Positions 1 to 8,113 of a stretch of DNA of 64,000 nucleotides are shown piece by piece. How positions within the stretch are numbered: position 1 is the stretch's first letter; every line of letters starts with the position of its first letter. The notes under the pieces were generated by a model. That model saw only the letters and a program-made list of their open reading frames with translations, was not told the DNA's origin and searched no databases. Both the position numbers and the translations under genes were made by a program. The DNA comes from Sphingomonas sp. AP4-R1 (GTDB lineage Bacteria > Pseudomonadota > Alphaproteobacteria > Sphingomonadales > Sphingomonadaceae). The stretch is taken from assembly GCF_013113735.1 (NCBI RefSeq), contig NZ_CP053346.1:1054001-1118000 (forward strand). Reading direction: 5' to 3'.

Positions 1-957
1 AGCCTCAGCGAACTGGAGATGAATCGCGGCATCGGCCCCGGCGATTTCAAGAGCGCGCTGCGGCTGGGCCGTCTGCTGAAGCGGATCGGCCCGTTCGATA
101 TCGTCCATGCCCACAGCTCGAAGGCGGGCGCGATCCTGCGGCTGGTGCCGTCGTTGCAGGGCAAGATCGTCTATACGCCGCACGCCTTCCGCTCGCTGGA
201 TCCGACCACGTCGTTCCTGGCGCGGATGTTCTTCGACGTCGCCGAATCCCTGCTCGCGCTGCGGACCGATGCGATCGTGCTGGTTTCGCGTGACGAGCTG
301 GATCATGCGCGGCGTCTGGGCATTGCCGGCCGCAAGCTGCACGTCGTCCGCAATTCCATTCCGCCGCTGGCGTTGCGCGATCGCGCGGCGGTGCGGGAGG
401 AACTAAGCGTGGCCGGTTCCGCGCTGGCGGTGGGCTTCATCGGCCGCTTCTCGCATCAGAAGGCGCCCGAGACGTTCGTGGCGGCGATGGAGCGCGTGAT
501 GGCGGCGCATCCCGATGTCGTGGCGGTAATGATCGGCGACGGCGATCTGCGCGATTCGGTGGCCGGATGCGTGGCGAGGAGCGCCTATGCGGATCGCTTC
601 CGCCTGCTCGGCGCCAGGCGCAGTGCGGATTATCTCGCGGGCTTCGACGTGCTGCTGATGACGAGCCGCTATGAGGCGATGTCCTATGTGATGCTGGAGG
701 CGCTCGCGGCGGGCCTGCCCCTCGTCACCACGCCCGTCGCCGGCGCGAGCGAGATCATCGTGCAGGACGGCAATGGTGTGATCGTCGGCTCGCACGAGGC
801 GGCGCCTGTCGCCGAGGCCGTCGGCAGGATCGTGGGTGACCGAGCTTTGCTTTCCGGGATGAGCGACATGGCTGTGCAGCAGGACAAGAGCATCAACGGC
901 GATCATATGGTGATCGAAACCGAGCAGCTTTACCGCCAGTTGCTGGGCCGCGCATGA
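1..957 (+). CDS. Glycosyltransferase family 4, 5' end cut by the window
   Basis: The reading frame is open to base 1, so the N-terminus lies outside the window; 318 residues are visible. The C-terminal half is a GT-B nucleotide-sugar domain: GFIGRFSHQKAPE near visible residue 143, then the retaining GT4 E-x7-E signature in YEAMSYVMLEALAAGLP. The protein probably adds one sugar to a lipid-linked polysaccharide repeat unit at the cytoplasmic face of the inner membrane; the sugar cannot be told from sequence. It overlaps the next glycosyltransferase by four bases (ATGA), so the two are translationally coupled in the exopolysaccharide operon. Confidence 0.88.
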   Translation, partial: SLSELEMNRGIGPGDFKSALRLGRLLKRIGPFDIVHAHSSKAGAILRLVPSLQGKIVYTPHAFRSLDPTTSFLARMFFDVAESLLALRTDAIVLVSRDELDHARRLGIAGRKLHVVRNSIPPLALRDRAAVREELSVAGSALAVGFIGRFSHQKAPETFVAAMERVMAAHPDVVAVMIGDGDLRDSVAGCVARSAYADRFRLLGARRSADYLAGFDVLLMTSRYEAMSYVMLEALAAGLPLVTTPVAGASEIIVQDGNGVIVGSHEAAPVAEAVGRIVGDRALLSGMSDMAVQQDKSINGDHMVIETEQLYRQLLGRA

Positions 958-2042
958 GCCTCGCGCCGCGTACCGTCTTCATCAACGGCCGCTATCTCAC
1001 CCAGCCGCTCAGCGGCGTGCAGCGTTATGCGGAGGAGATCGTCCGCGCGCTGGATGCCCGCATCGGCGCGGGCGCGGCCAAGGCCCGTTACGTGCTGCTT
1101 TGCCCGCCCGGCGCTCGCGCTGCGGGGCTGTCGAACATTCCGCAGCAGACGATCGGCAAGCGGTGCGGCCATGTGTGGGATCAGCTGGATTTCGCGCTGG
1201 CCGCGCGCAGGGGCGTGGCTTTGTGTCTCGCCTCGGTGGGGCCGATCGCGCTGTCGCGGCAGGTGGTGGTGATCCACGATGCGGCGGTGCAGCGCCATCC
1301 CGAGCATTTCAGCAAGGGCTATGCCGCCGTCCACAAGACGATCGACTGGATCGTCGCGCGCCGGGCGAAGCTCGCCACCGTCTCGGATTTCTCGAAGGTC
1401 GAGCTGGCCGAGGTGCTGGGCGTGCCGGCCGATCCCATCATCGTCGCCAAGAATGGCGCCGAGCATCTGCAGATCGCGCCGGATGCGGGCGTGGTCGATC
1501 GGCTCGGTTTGGCGAACACACCCTACTTCCTCGTGCTGGGCAACATCACGCGGAACAAGAACCTGGCTGTGGCGATGCGCGCGCTGGCCCTGCTCCAGCC
1601 CTCGCCGATCAAGCTGGTCGCGGTCGGGCGGCTGGATGCTTCGGTGTTCGGCAAGGGTTTCCTGCCGCCGATGGGGGACGGGCTGGTGTTGCCGGGGCGT
1701 CTGGACGATGCCGAGGTGGCGGGCCTGATGCGCCAGGCGCGCGCGCTGATCTTCCCCAGCCTCTATGAAGGCTTCGGCATCCCGCCGCTGGAGGCGATGG
1801 CGAATGATTGCCCCGTTCTGGCCAGCACCGCCGATGCGATCGTGGAGACGTGCGGCGAGGCGGCCGAATTCTTCGCCCCGCATGACGAGGAGGCGCTGGC
1901 GGCCCTGATGCGCCGCGCGGCGGAAGATGATGGCAGCTGGCGCGCGGAGCGGATCGCCGCCGGCCGCGTGCGGCTCGGCCAGTTCAGCTGGCGCGCCTCC
2001 GCCGATACGCTGGCCGGGGTGGTCGAGGGAATGGCCCGCTAG
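954..2042 (+). CDS. Glycosyltransferase family 4
   Basis: This 362-residue protein starts in an ATGA overlap with the preceding glycosyltransferase. It has the GT4 donor-site strand LVLGNITRNKNLAVAM in the middle and the E-x7-E motif in YEGFGIPPLEAMA near residue 272. The N-terminus (VFINGRYLTQPLSGVQRYAEEI) resembles mannosyl- or rhamnosyltransferases that act on lipid-linked oligosaccharides, but the sugar is not predictable. No transmembrane segment is evident. It is the last plus-strand gene before two convergent or divergent genes, so this mini-operon probably ends near 2042. Confidence 0.88.
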   Translation: MSLAPRTVFINGRYLTQPLSGVQRYAEEIVRALDARIGAGAAKARYVLLCPPGARAAGLSNIPQQTIGKRCGHVWDQLDFALAARRGVALCLASVGPIALSRQVVVIHDAAVQRHPEHFSKGYAAVHKTIDWIVARRAKLATVSDFSKVELAEVLGVPADPIIVAKNGAEHLQIAPDAGVVDRLGLANTPYFLVLGNITRNKNLAVAMRALALLQPSPIKLVAVGRLDASVFGKGFLPPMGDGLVLPGRLDDAEVAGLMRQARALIFPSLYEGFGIPPLEAMANDCPVLASTADAIVETCGEAAEFFAPHDEEALAALMRRAAEDDGSWRAERIAAGRVRLGQFSWRASADTLAGVVEGMAR

Positions 2043-2107
2043 GCCGGACCAACAATAAGATCGTTCGAAAAGACGAGCGCGACGTCATTCGCTTCGCCAT
2101 CCCGGAT

Positions 2108-2137
2108 CAAGCCTGTCCTGAGCTTGTCGAAGGGGCC
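2108..2137. repeat. Single arm of the dispersed GTCGAAG repeat family
   Basis: The stretch carries CCTGAGCTTGTCGAAGGGG, one arm of the family whose paired copies lie at 26236, 42214 and 55233. It sits in the short gap between the convergent glycosyltransferase and glycoside hydrolase genes, where it could help end transcription. No matching second arm was seen nearby. Confidence 0.5.
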
Positions 2138-2183
2138 GGGGTGACGGCGGGAAGAACGGAAAACGGTGAATGGGGATCCGGCC

Positions 2184-3206
2184 CTAGGCCGACTTGGCCT
2201 TCGGCCCGAAGGCCTCGCGATAGACGTTTCCGATCGCAGGCAGATGGCCGTCGCTCAGGCGGGCGTTGATGCCGCCATCGGTGCGGTCCCAATAATTGTG
2301 GTGGGACAGGCGGGGGCCCTGCGCGGCGATCCACTGCGTCATCAGCCGCATGAATGCGGTCGCGCGATCATCGTCCACGCCCCATTCGGACAGGCCGATC
2401 AGCTTGCCGTGCTTCCGGCCGAAGCCGGCCAGCCAGTCGAGCCCGAACGGCTGCGACTTGCGATAATAGAAGATGCCGAGGCCCGCATCATTGTGCCCCT
2501 GATCGTCGTACAGCGCCTGATAATAGACATCGAGGCTCACGACATCGACGACATCGTCGCCCGGATAGCAGCTTTCCGGATCGATCCCGCCGCGTCCGAT
2601 ATTGGGGCACCAGTCGAAATAGAAGAGCGGGGAGGCACGGCGGAACAGGGTCGCGATCCGGCGATAGGCGGCCACATAAGCGGCGGCATTCCACTGTCCC
2701 GCCGCATCGCGCGCGGCCAGCGTCTGGCTCTCCAGATTGAACTCCCACGGCAGGCGCACGCAGATGCGCCCGGCCCGTTCGGGATAGAGGGCGCGGATCG
2801 CGCGCGCGATCCGCGTGTAGAGCGCATCCTGCTTGCCTGCCGCCACATCGGCATAGGCGTCCTTTCCGCCGACCGGCACCGACCAGTGGACCCGGCGCCC
2901 GTCCGCGATTGCGTGGCGGCCGAGATCGGGGATGAACTCGATCGAATCCGCCAGGCGCTGCCAGCTCTCCTGATTGAAGTAGAGCAGGTCATGATCCTCG
3001 GTGCGGCCCAGCCAGCGGCGCCAGTCCGCCATCAGCTTCGCATCGTTGCCGGTGACCACGCCCAGCTGTTGCGTGGGGATTTCCGGATGAGCGGCGGGCG
3101 CGGCCGCGCCGCGGCAATCGGTGAGCGCTGCTGCAACGCCGCATACTCCCAGCCGCATCGCGGCGCGGCGATCGATCCCGGATCGTTCGATCATTCCTGT
3201 GGACAC
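2184..3206 (-). CDS. Exported glycoside hydrolase, clan GH-A, GH26-like
   Basis: The 340-residue product has a basic, Tat-like N-terminus (DRRAAMRLG followed by a short hydrophobic run), suggesting export. Two carboxylate motifs fit a retaining clan GH-A hydrolase: RLPWEFN near residue 148 (acid/base) and GLSEWG near residue 270 (nucleophile), with aromatic patches such as YFDWCPN between them. The nearest family I recognise is GH26 (endo-mannanase and relatives), which is an inference. It lies antisense inside the polysaccharide locus, so it may trim or release the polymer. The GTG start at 3206 has GAGGA six bases ahead; an ATG at 3194 is the alternative. Confidence 0.7.
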   Translation of the reverse strand: MSTGMIERSGIDRRAAMRLGVCGVAAALTDCRGAAAPAAHPEIPTQQLGVVTGNDAKLMADWRRWLGRTEDHDLLYFNQESWQRLADSIEFIPDLGRHAIADGRRVHWSVPVGGKDAYADVAAGKQDALYTRIARAIRALYPERAGRICVRLPWEFNLESQTLAARDAAGQWNAAAYVAAYRRIATLFRRASPLFYFDWCPNIGRGGIDPESCYPGDDVVDVVSLDVYYQALYDDQGHNDAGLGIFYYRKSQPFGLDWLAGFGRKHGKLIGLSEWGVDDDRATAFMRLMTQWIAAQGPRLSHHNYWDRTDGGINARLSDGHLPAIGNVYREAFGPKAKSA

Positions 3207-3404
3207 CGATCATCCTCACGCGATGCGGGCAGGATTGCCAGGGCAAGGTCGGACCGCTCCAACGGTGCTGGTCCTTGCGGGTGATAAGCCGCCTGTGCAA
3301 ACTAGCTGCAGCAGGCGAGGTTCCGGCCCGGCCCGGCATCGCCGCCCGGGGTGCGGAAGCCCGCGCTGGGCGGAATCTCGCTCGATCAGAGAGTAGGGCG
3401 GATC

Positions 3405-4553
3405 ATGAAGGCCGATAAAGTCGGAAATCGAGCGACCTTCGCATCCCGCATTGCAGCGCAGGATGGCAGGCCCGTGGGGTTCGACTATCTTCGCCTGACG
3501 CTCGCGCTGCTGGTGATCATCCTCCATGCGCCGTTCGTCGTGCGCGGGCAGGCCGGTGTGGATTCGGTGTGGAACGATAGTTTCATGCCGCTCTTCCGGC
3601 TGGTCGTGCCGATGTTCTTCGCGCTGAGCGGCTTTCTCGTGGCCGGCAGCTTCGAGCGGTGCCGCACGATGCTGATGTTCTTCGGCCTGCGCGCGATCCG
3701 GATCTTTCCGGCGCTGGCGGTGGAAACCGTGATCTCGGCCCTGATCCTCGGGCCGTTGCTGACCGAATTTACGCTCGGCCGCTATTTTTCGGATCCGCTG
3801 TTCGCCCGATATGCACTGAACATGCTCGGCGAGCCTCAATATTTCCTGCCGGGCGTGTTCGCGCACAATCCCTTCCCGGATATGGTCAACGGACAGCTCT
3901 GGACGATCCCGTTCGAGCTGTTCTGCTATATCTCGATCGGCATCATCGCGCTTTTCCGGGCCCGGAAATATCCGGTCGTGGCGCCGCTGGCGACCGTGGC
4001 GGCGACATTGGTCTATCTGGTGGCGCGCTATATCCATTGGGGTAGCCTGCCAGACATTCACCGCAGTCTGGCGGGGCCGCTGCTCATCCCGTGCTTCCTC
4101 GCGGGTGTAAGCCTCTATCTCTACCGGCACGTGATTCCGGCCACGCATGCGCTGGGGATCGTTTCGCTGGCGATATCCGCCCTGTTTCTGGCGATTCCGG
4201 GCCTGCCGCAATTCCTGGCACCGTGGCCGCTGGCCTATGCGACCGCTTATCTCGGGTGCCTGAAGCTTCCGCGTACCTGGTTCAGCGCGGGTGCCGATTA
4301 TTCCTACGGAATCTATCTATACGGTTTCCCGGTTCAGCAGATGGTCGTCTATTTCACGTTCTCGCGCGATTCCCTCCTGCTGAACGTCGTCGCATCCGTT
4401 GCGATCTGCACGGCGATCGCCGCCTTTTCCTGGCGCTTCATCGAAAAGCCGGCGCTCAAGCTGAAGACGAACCTGTCGGCGGTCGAGAAAAAGTGGCTCG
4501 CATGGCATGGCGCGCGCCGTGCGGGCCTCCTGGCGGCCGAAGCCGAGCTTTGA
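3405..4553 (+). CDS. Acyltransferase 3 family membrane protein
   Basis: The product is a 382-residue polytopic protein of the acyltransferase-3 (OafA/ExoZ) family, which transfers acetyl or other acyl groups to sugars in the inner membrane. It shows the family opening FDYLRLTLALLVIILHAP with the conserved histidine in the first membrane segment, FFALSGFLVAGSF, about ten hydrophobic segments and the closing FIEKPALKLK. I chose ATG 3405; the frame is open upstream to a GTG at 3351, which would add 18 uncharacteristic residues. It is one of three such genes in the locus and probably decorates the exopolysaccharide. Confidence 0.85.
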   Translation: MKADKVGNRATFASRIAAQDGRPVGFDYLRLTLALLVIILHAPFVVRGQAGVDSVWNDSFMPLFRLVVPMFFALSGFLVAGSFERCRTMLMFFGLRAIRIFPALAVETVISALILGPLLTEFTLGRYFSDPLFARYALNMLGEPQYFLPGVFAHNPFPDMVNGQLWTIPFELFCYISIGIIALFRARKYPVVAPLATVAATLVYLVARYIHWGSLPDIHRSLAGPLLIPCFLAGVSLYLYRHVIPATHALGIVSLAISALFLAIPGLPQFLAPWPLAYATAYLGCLKLPRTWFSAGADYSYGIYLYGFPVQQMVVYFTFSRDSLLLNVVASVAICTAIAAFSWRFIEKPALKLKTNLSAVEKKWLAWHGARRAGLLAAEAEL

Positions 4554-4634
4554 TGATGCACGGCCCGCGTCGCCGTCTGGTGGCCTGAGACGGATCCCTG
4601 AAGCCGGGATCGGCCGGGTGCGGAATCCATCCCC

Positions 4635-5804
4635 TCAGGCGGCTGGTCGGTCCGGATCGGTCGCCTGCGCGTCAAGCCGCACCGACATGGCCGGATCCCA
4701 GATCGCATAGGTCTTCTTGAACACGACCGATTCGATCACGCCCTGCGCCACGCCGAACAGGCTGAGCAGCGCGGAGGAGAAGAGCGAGAAGGGCTTGATC
4801 TGCGCCTTTTCGCCGATCAGCAGCAGGATCGCGGCCAGCAGCACGACGCCGCCCACCGCCGCAGCCCCCGCCACCGCGCCGATCGCGGCCAGCAAAGCGA
4901 GGCCGGCGCCCGCCACGAAGAAGGGCATCAGCCACTTCATCGGCCGGTGCGAGACATAGGCATAGAGCGGCAGCGCGGCCATTCGCCGCAGCCGGGGCCA
5001 CATCGCGCGATGGACGTTGATCGCCTGGCAGGCGATCCGCTGCTTGCGCCGCTTCTCCTCGTCCGCGCCGGTGGCGCTGCGCTCGAACACCTCGACATGA
5101 TCGACCGAGACGATCCGGCTGCCGGATACGAGGATCTGGAGGCTGAGATACAGATCGTCGATCAGGTGGGGCGGCGGCGGCGTGTGCAGCGCGCGCCGCA
5201 TCACGAACATCGCGCCATCGCAGCCGACCAGCCCGATCCGGTCGCTTTCGATCCGTTTGATCCATTCCTCGAGCGCCCAGTAGAAGGAGCCCAGCCGGCT
5301 GGTCGAGGATTCGCGGCTGTTGGAATAGATGAGTTGGGCGGTGGTGCAGCCTACCGTCGGATCTGCGAGCGGCGCCGTCAGCTCGATCGCGACATCGGCC
5401 TCGCTCTCGACATTGGCGTCGGTGAACATCAGCAGGTCGCTCTGGCTGCGCGCCACCAGCAGGTTCATGCCATAGGTCTTGCCGGCCCGCTCGGTGCCGA
5501 TGACGAGTTCGATCCGGTCGGCATAACGCTGGGCGATGACGGCGGTGTCGTCGGAGGGCGCATCGGTGTAAACGTGGATCGTGGCCGGGCCATAGGCCTC
5601 GGCGATTTCGATCAGCCGCTCGATTTTCGCGGCGATCACGCTCTCCTCGCGATAGGCGCACATGCAGATGGCGAGCGACGGGCGCGGAGCATCGGCCGCG
5701 CGCAGCCGGACGGGCGGCCGCTTGCGGACGAAAAGCGCCAGACTGACAGGATAGGTCAGTATCGGGTGGACCGCGAGCAGCATCAGCGCCCCGGCCATCG
5801 TCAC
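4635..5804 (-). CDS. Membrane glycosyltransferase family 2
   Basis: This 389-residue protein has an N-terminal hydrophobic segment, a GT2 domain (SLAICMCAYREESV near residue 44, acidic metal motif MFTDANVES, acceptor-side HLIDDLYLS) and several C-terminal membrane spans. Where processive synthases carry Q-x-x-R-W it has KRRKQRIA. Either a single-addition or a processive enzyme is possible. The GTG at 5804 is the most upstream normal start; an ATG at 5798 is equally plausible and neither has a clear ribosome site. The gene faces away from the export operon that begins at 6128. Confidence 0.78.
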   Translation of the reverse strand: MTMAGALMLLAVHPILTYPVSLALFVRKRPPVRLRAADAPRPSLAICMCAYREESVIAAKIERLIEIAEAYGPATIHVYTDAPSDDTAVIAQRYADRIELVIGTERAGKTYGMNLLVARSQSDLLMFTDANVESEADVAIELTAPLADPTVGCTTAQLIYSNSRESSTSRLGSFYWALEEWIKRIESDRIGLVGCDGAMFVMRRALHTPPPPHLIDDLYLSLQILVSGSRIVSVDHVEVFERSATGADEEKRRKQRIACQAINVHRAMWPRLRRMAALPLYAYVSHRPMKWLMPFFVAGAGLALLAAIGAVAGAAAVGGVVLLAAILLLIGEKAQIKPFSLFSSALLSLFGVAQGVIESVVFKKTYAIWDPAMSVRLDAQATDPDRPAA

Positions 5805-6127
5805 TGCCAGATCAAAGCCCGTGCCGATGATGGCCCCCGAACGGTACGGAAAAGAACAACCGATTCGCCACGTCTCACATCTTCGCTAACGGGCAGATAA
5901 TGCCCGCGTAGCACGAGCCTGCCGAAAGGGAAATTGACGCGACACGTGCACGAACTGCCGGAGTTCCGGCCTTTCCAACAAGACTCGACAGTAACGATCG
6001 TTCCAAGGAGCTAGCGGTTTACGATATTTTCAGCCATGCAGGATGGCGGGAGTGGATGCTGCATCGCAGCATGTTGACGCGGGCTGCGGCTTCGTAGAGG
6101 TTGCTGCCCGAGTAGAGGGGCGTGAGA
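5805..6127. other. Divergent intergenic region ahead of the export operon
   Basis: These 323 bases separate the minus-strand glycosyltransferase from the plus-strand export operon and must hold at least one promoter in each direction. A small hairpin, CGGGCA-GATAA-TGCCCG, lies at 5890-5906, and a TTGACG hexamer at 5934-5939 has no good partner hexamer at the usual distance. GAGGGG at 6115-6120 is the ribosome site of the next gene. No further gene is seen. Confidence 0.5.
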
Positions 6128-6697
6128 ATGGTACGCAAGACGATCGCATGTGTCGGGCTGCTCGCGATGATGCTGGGCAGCGGAGCAAATGTTGCCCTTG
6201 CACAGTCGGCGCCGGCCAGCGCCCCGGCCGGGGCTGGCTCCGGAGGCTATACGCTTGGGCCCGGAGACAAACTTCAGATCACCGTTTACGGCGAGGAAGA
6301 TCTTTCCAGCGAGCAGCAGGTGGGGCCCGACGGCACCGTCGCGATCCCGCTGATCGGCCGCGTTCCGGCCACGGGGCGCACCACGACCGCGCTGACCGAC
6401 GAGATCCGCTCCAAGCTGGCCGAAGGCTTCGTCCAGAATCCGAGCGTGACCGTCACGATCACCACCTATCGCCCGTTCTACATCCTCGGCGAGGTCAATA
6501 CGCCGGGGCAGTATGAATATGCGAACGGCATGACCGTGATGTCTGCCGTGGCGCGTGCCGGCGGCTTCACGTACCGCGCCAAGAAGGGCGAGGTCTTCGT
6601 GAAGCATGCGGGCGGCCAGGAAGAGCGCGTGAAGCTGACCGGCGATCTGCCGATCCAGCCGGGTGACACGATTCGCGTCGGCGAGCGCTACTTCTGA
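6128..6697 (+). CDS. Polysaccharide export protein, Wza/GumB-like
   Basis: The 189-residue product has a signal peptide (cleavage near ALAQ, residue 26), a polysaccharide-export domain (GYTLGPGDKLQITVYGEEDL) and an SLBB-type domain (YILGEVNTPGQYEY). No lipobox cysteine is visible, unlike Escherichia coli Wza. At this length it matches GumB/short export proteins that pair with a separate outer-membrane barrel, and such a barrel is the next gene. It should form the periplasmic or outer-membrane part of the export channel. ATG 6128 is chosen because GAGGGG lies seven bases upstream; a GTG at 6122 is too close. Its stop overlaps the next start (TGATG). Confidence 0.9.
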   Translation: MVRKTIACVGLLAMMLGSGANVALAQSAPASAPAGAGSGGYTLGPGDKLQITVYGEEDLSSEQQVGPDGTVAIPLIGRVPATGRTTTALTDEIRSKLAEGFVQNPSVTVTITTYRPFYILGEVNTPGQYEYANGMTVMSAVARAGGFTYRAKKGEVFVKHAGGQEERVKLTGDLPIQPGDTIRVGERYF

Positions 6698-8049
6698 TGA
6701 CAAACGCTCGCGTGCGGCCGCGAGCGAGCGGCCGCTCCGGCTCCGTCGGGTTGCGGGACATGCGTCGTGCGATGGGCCTCGGCCTGCTTGTCGCGGGCGC
6801 CATCTGGCCGACGGCGGCTTCGGCGCAGTTTTACGGCCAACTGCTGGAATCGGAGATTCCGCTCAAGACCGTCACCGGTCGAAACCTGGGCGTGCGCGAT
6901 CGGCTGAAGCCTGAACTCGACCAGATCGGGATGTCCGTCGGCAGCTTTCACATCCTGCCGGCCGTGGCGGCCGGCGTGGGCTATACCAGCAACGTCATCG
7001 GCGCCGAGGTGAACAAGAGCGCGGATGGCTATGCCGAGATCCGGCCGGAGCTGGCGATCCGCAGCGACTGGACGCGCCATTCGCTGAACGCGATCGTGCA
7101 ATATGATGGCCTGCGTTACTTCAACACCAAGGCCAAGAATCAGGATGGCTTCCTGGCCCGGGTGGAAGGTTCGCTGAACGTCCATGACGAAAGCAGCATC
7201 ATCGGTTCGGCCTCCTTCCGCCGCACCTACGAAGATCAGCAGGAGGCGACCTTCCCGGCCAATGGCGGCGGCGCCATCTCGGTCGAGCAGCCGCAGGCGC
7301 AGCTGCGCGCGACCTATGTCGTCAATCGCGTGCGCCTGACCGGAAGCGTCGATTATAACGGCTTCTCCTACGGCGATACGATTTCCACCACCGGCGCGCG
7401 GCTCGACCTCTCGTTCCGTAATCGCGACGTCTATCGCGCGAGCGGGCGCTTCGAATATCTGCTGGGGCAGGACAACAGCATCTTCGGCCAGGCCACCTAC
7501 CGCCGCACCGATTATCGCACCTCGGTCGTCGCCGACGATCGCACCAGCAACGAATGGCGCGTGGGCCTCGGCGCGATCGCCGACGTGACGAATCTGGTCC
7601 GGGTCGCCGGCGCGGTCGGCTATTATCATCGCACCTACGACAACAAGTCCGTCTACCGTTCGGTGGGCGGCCTCGCGGTGGACGTGCGCGCCGATTATTA
7701 TCTGTCGCAGCTGACGACGATCACCGCGATCGTCTCGCGCCAGATCGAGGAAGCCGCCGTCACCGGATCGTCTGGCTATGTCGCGACCCGCTATGGCGCG
7801 CGGGTGGATCACGAACTGCTCCGCAACCTGATCCCCTATCTGTTCGCGGATCGCTTCCTCTCGAAGTTCAAGGGTGTCGATCGCGACGATCGCTCCTGGG
7901 ATGCAGGCGGCGGGGTCGATTATCGGCTCAGCCGGATCTTCATGCTGTCGCCGAACGCGGCCTATGTGTCGCGCACCAGTGTGGGCACGGCCCGCGGGCC
8001 CAACATCAACGAACTCCGCGGGCTGATCACGCTGAAGTACACGCCTTGA
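6697..8049 (+). CDS. Outer-membrane beta-barrel protein of the export operon
   Basis: This 450-residue protein has an N-terminal region ending in a signal-like stretch (MRRAMGLGLLVAGAIW, then SAQ) from about residue 22, followed by alternating, aromatic-rich strands typical of a large outer-membrane barrel (BBP2-like). Many strands end in aromatic residues and are joined by short polar turns. It overlaps the export protein by one base and is followed by the co-polymerase/kinase, so it probably supplies the outer-membrane part of polymer secretion or anchoring. The exact role is inferred from position. Confidence 0.8.
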   Translation: MTNARVRPRASGRSGSVGLRDMRRAMGLGLLVAGAIWPTAASAQFYGQLLESEIPLKTVTGRNLGVRDRLKPELDQIGMSVGSFHILPAVAAGVGYTSNVIGAEVNKSADGYAEIRPELAIRSDWTRHSLNAIVQYDGLRYFNTKAKNQDGFLARVEGSLNVHDESSIIGSASFRRTYEDQQEATFPANGGGAISVEQPQAQLRATYVVNRVRLTGSVDYNGFSYGDTISTTGARLDLSFRNRDVYRASGRFEYLLGQDNSIFGQATYRRTDYRTSVVADDRTSNEWRVGLGAIADVTNLVRVAGAVGYYHRTYDNKSVYRSVGGLAVDVRADYYLSQLTTITAIVSRQIEEAAVTGSSGYVATRYGARVDHELLRNLIPYLFADRFLSKFKGVDRDDRSWDAGGGVDYRLSRIFMLSPNAAYVSRTSVGTARGPNINELRGLITLKYTP

Positions 8050-8113
8050 TCGCCCTTTCGCCCATCGTCGAACGCCCCGGACGTCTCGTCCGCATCCAAC
8101 GAGCAGGTCTCCT

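Noticed and set aside
5934..5962. Sigma-70 promoter from TTGACG at 5934
   Set aside because: The -10 position 17 bases downstream reads GCCGGA, unlike TATAAT.
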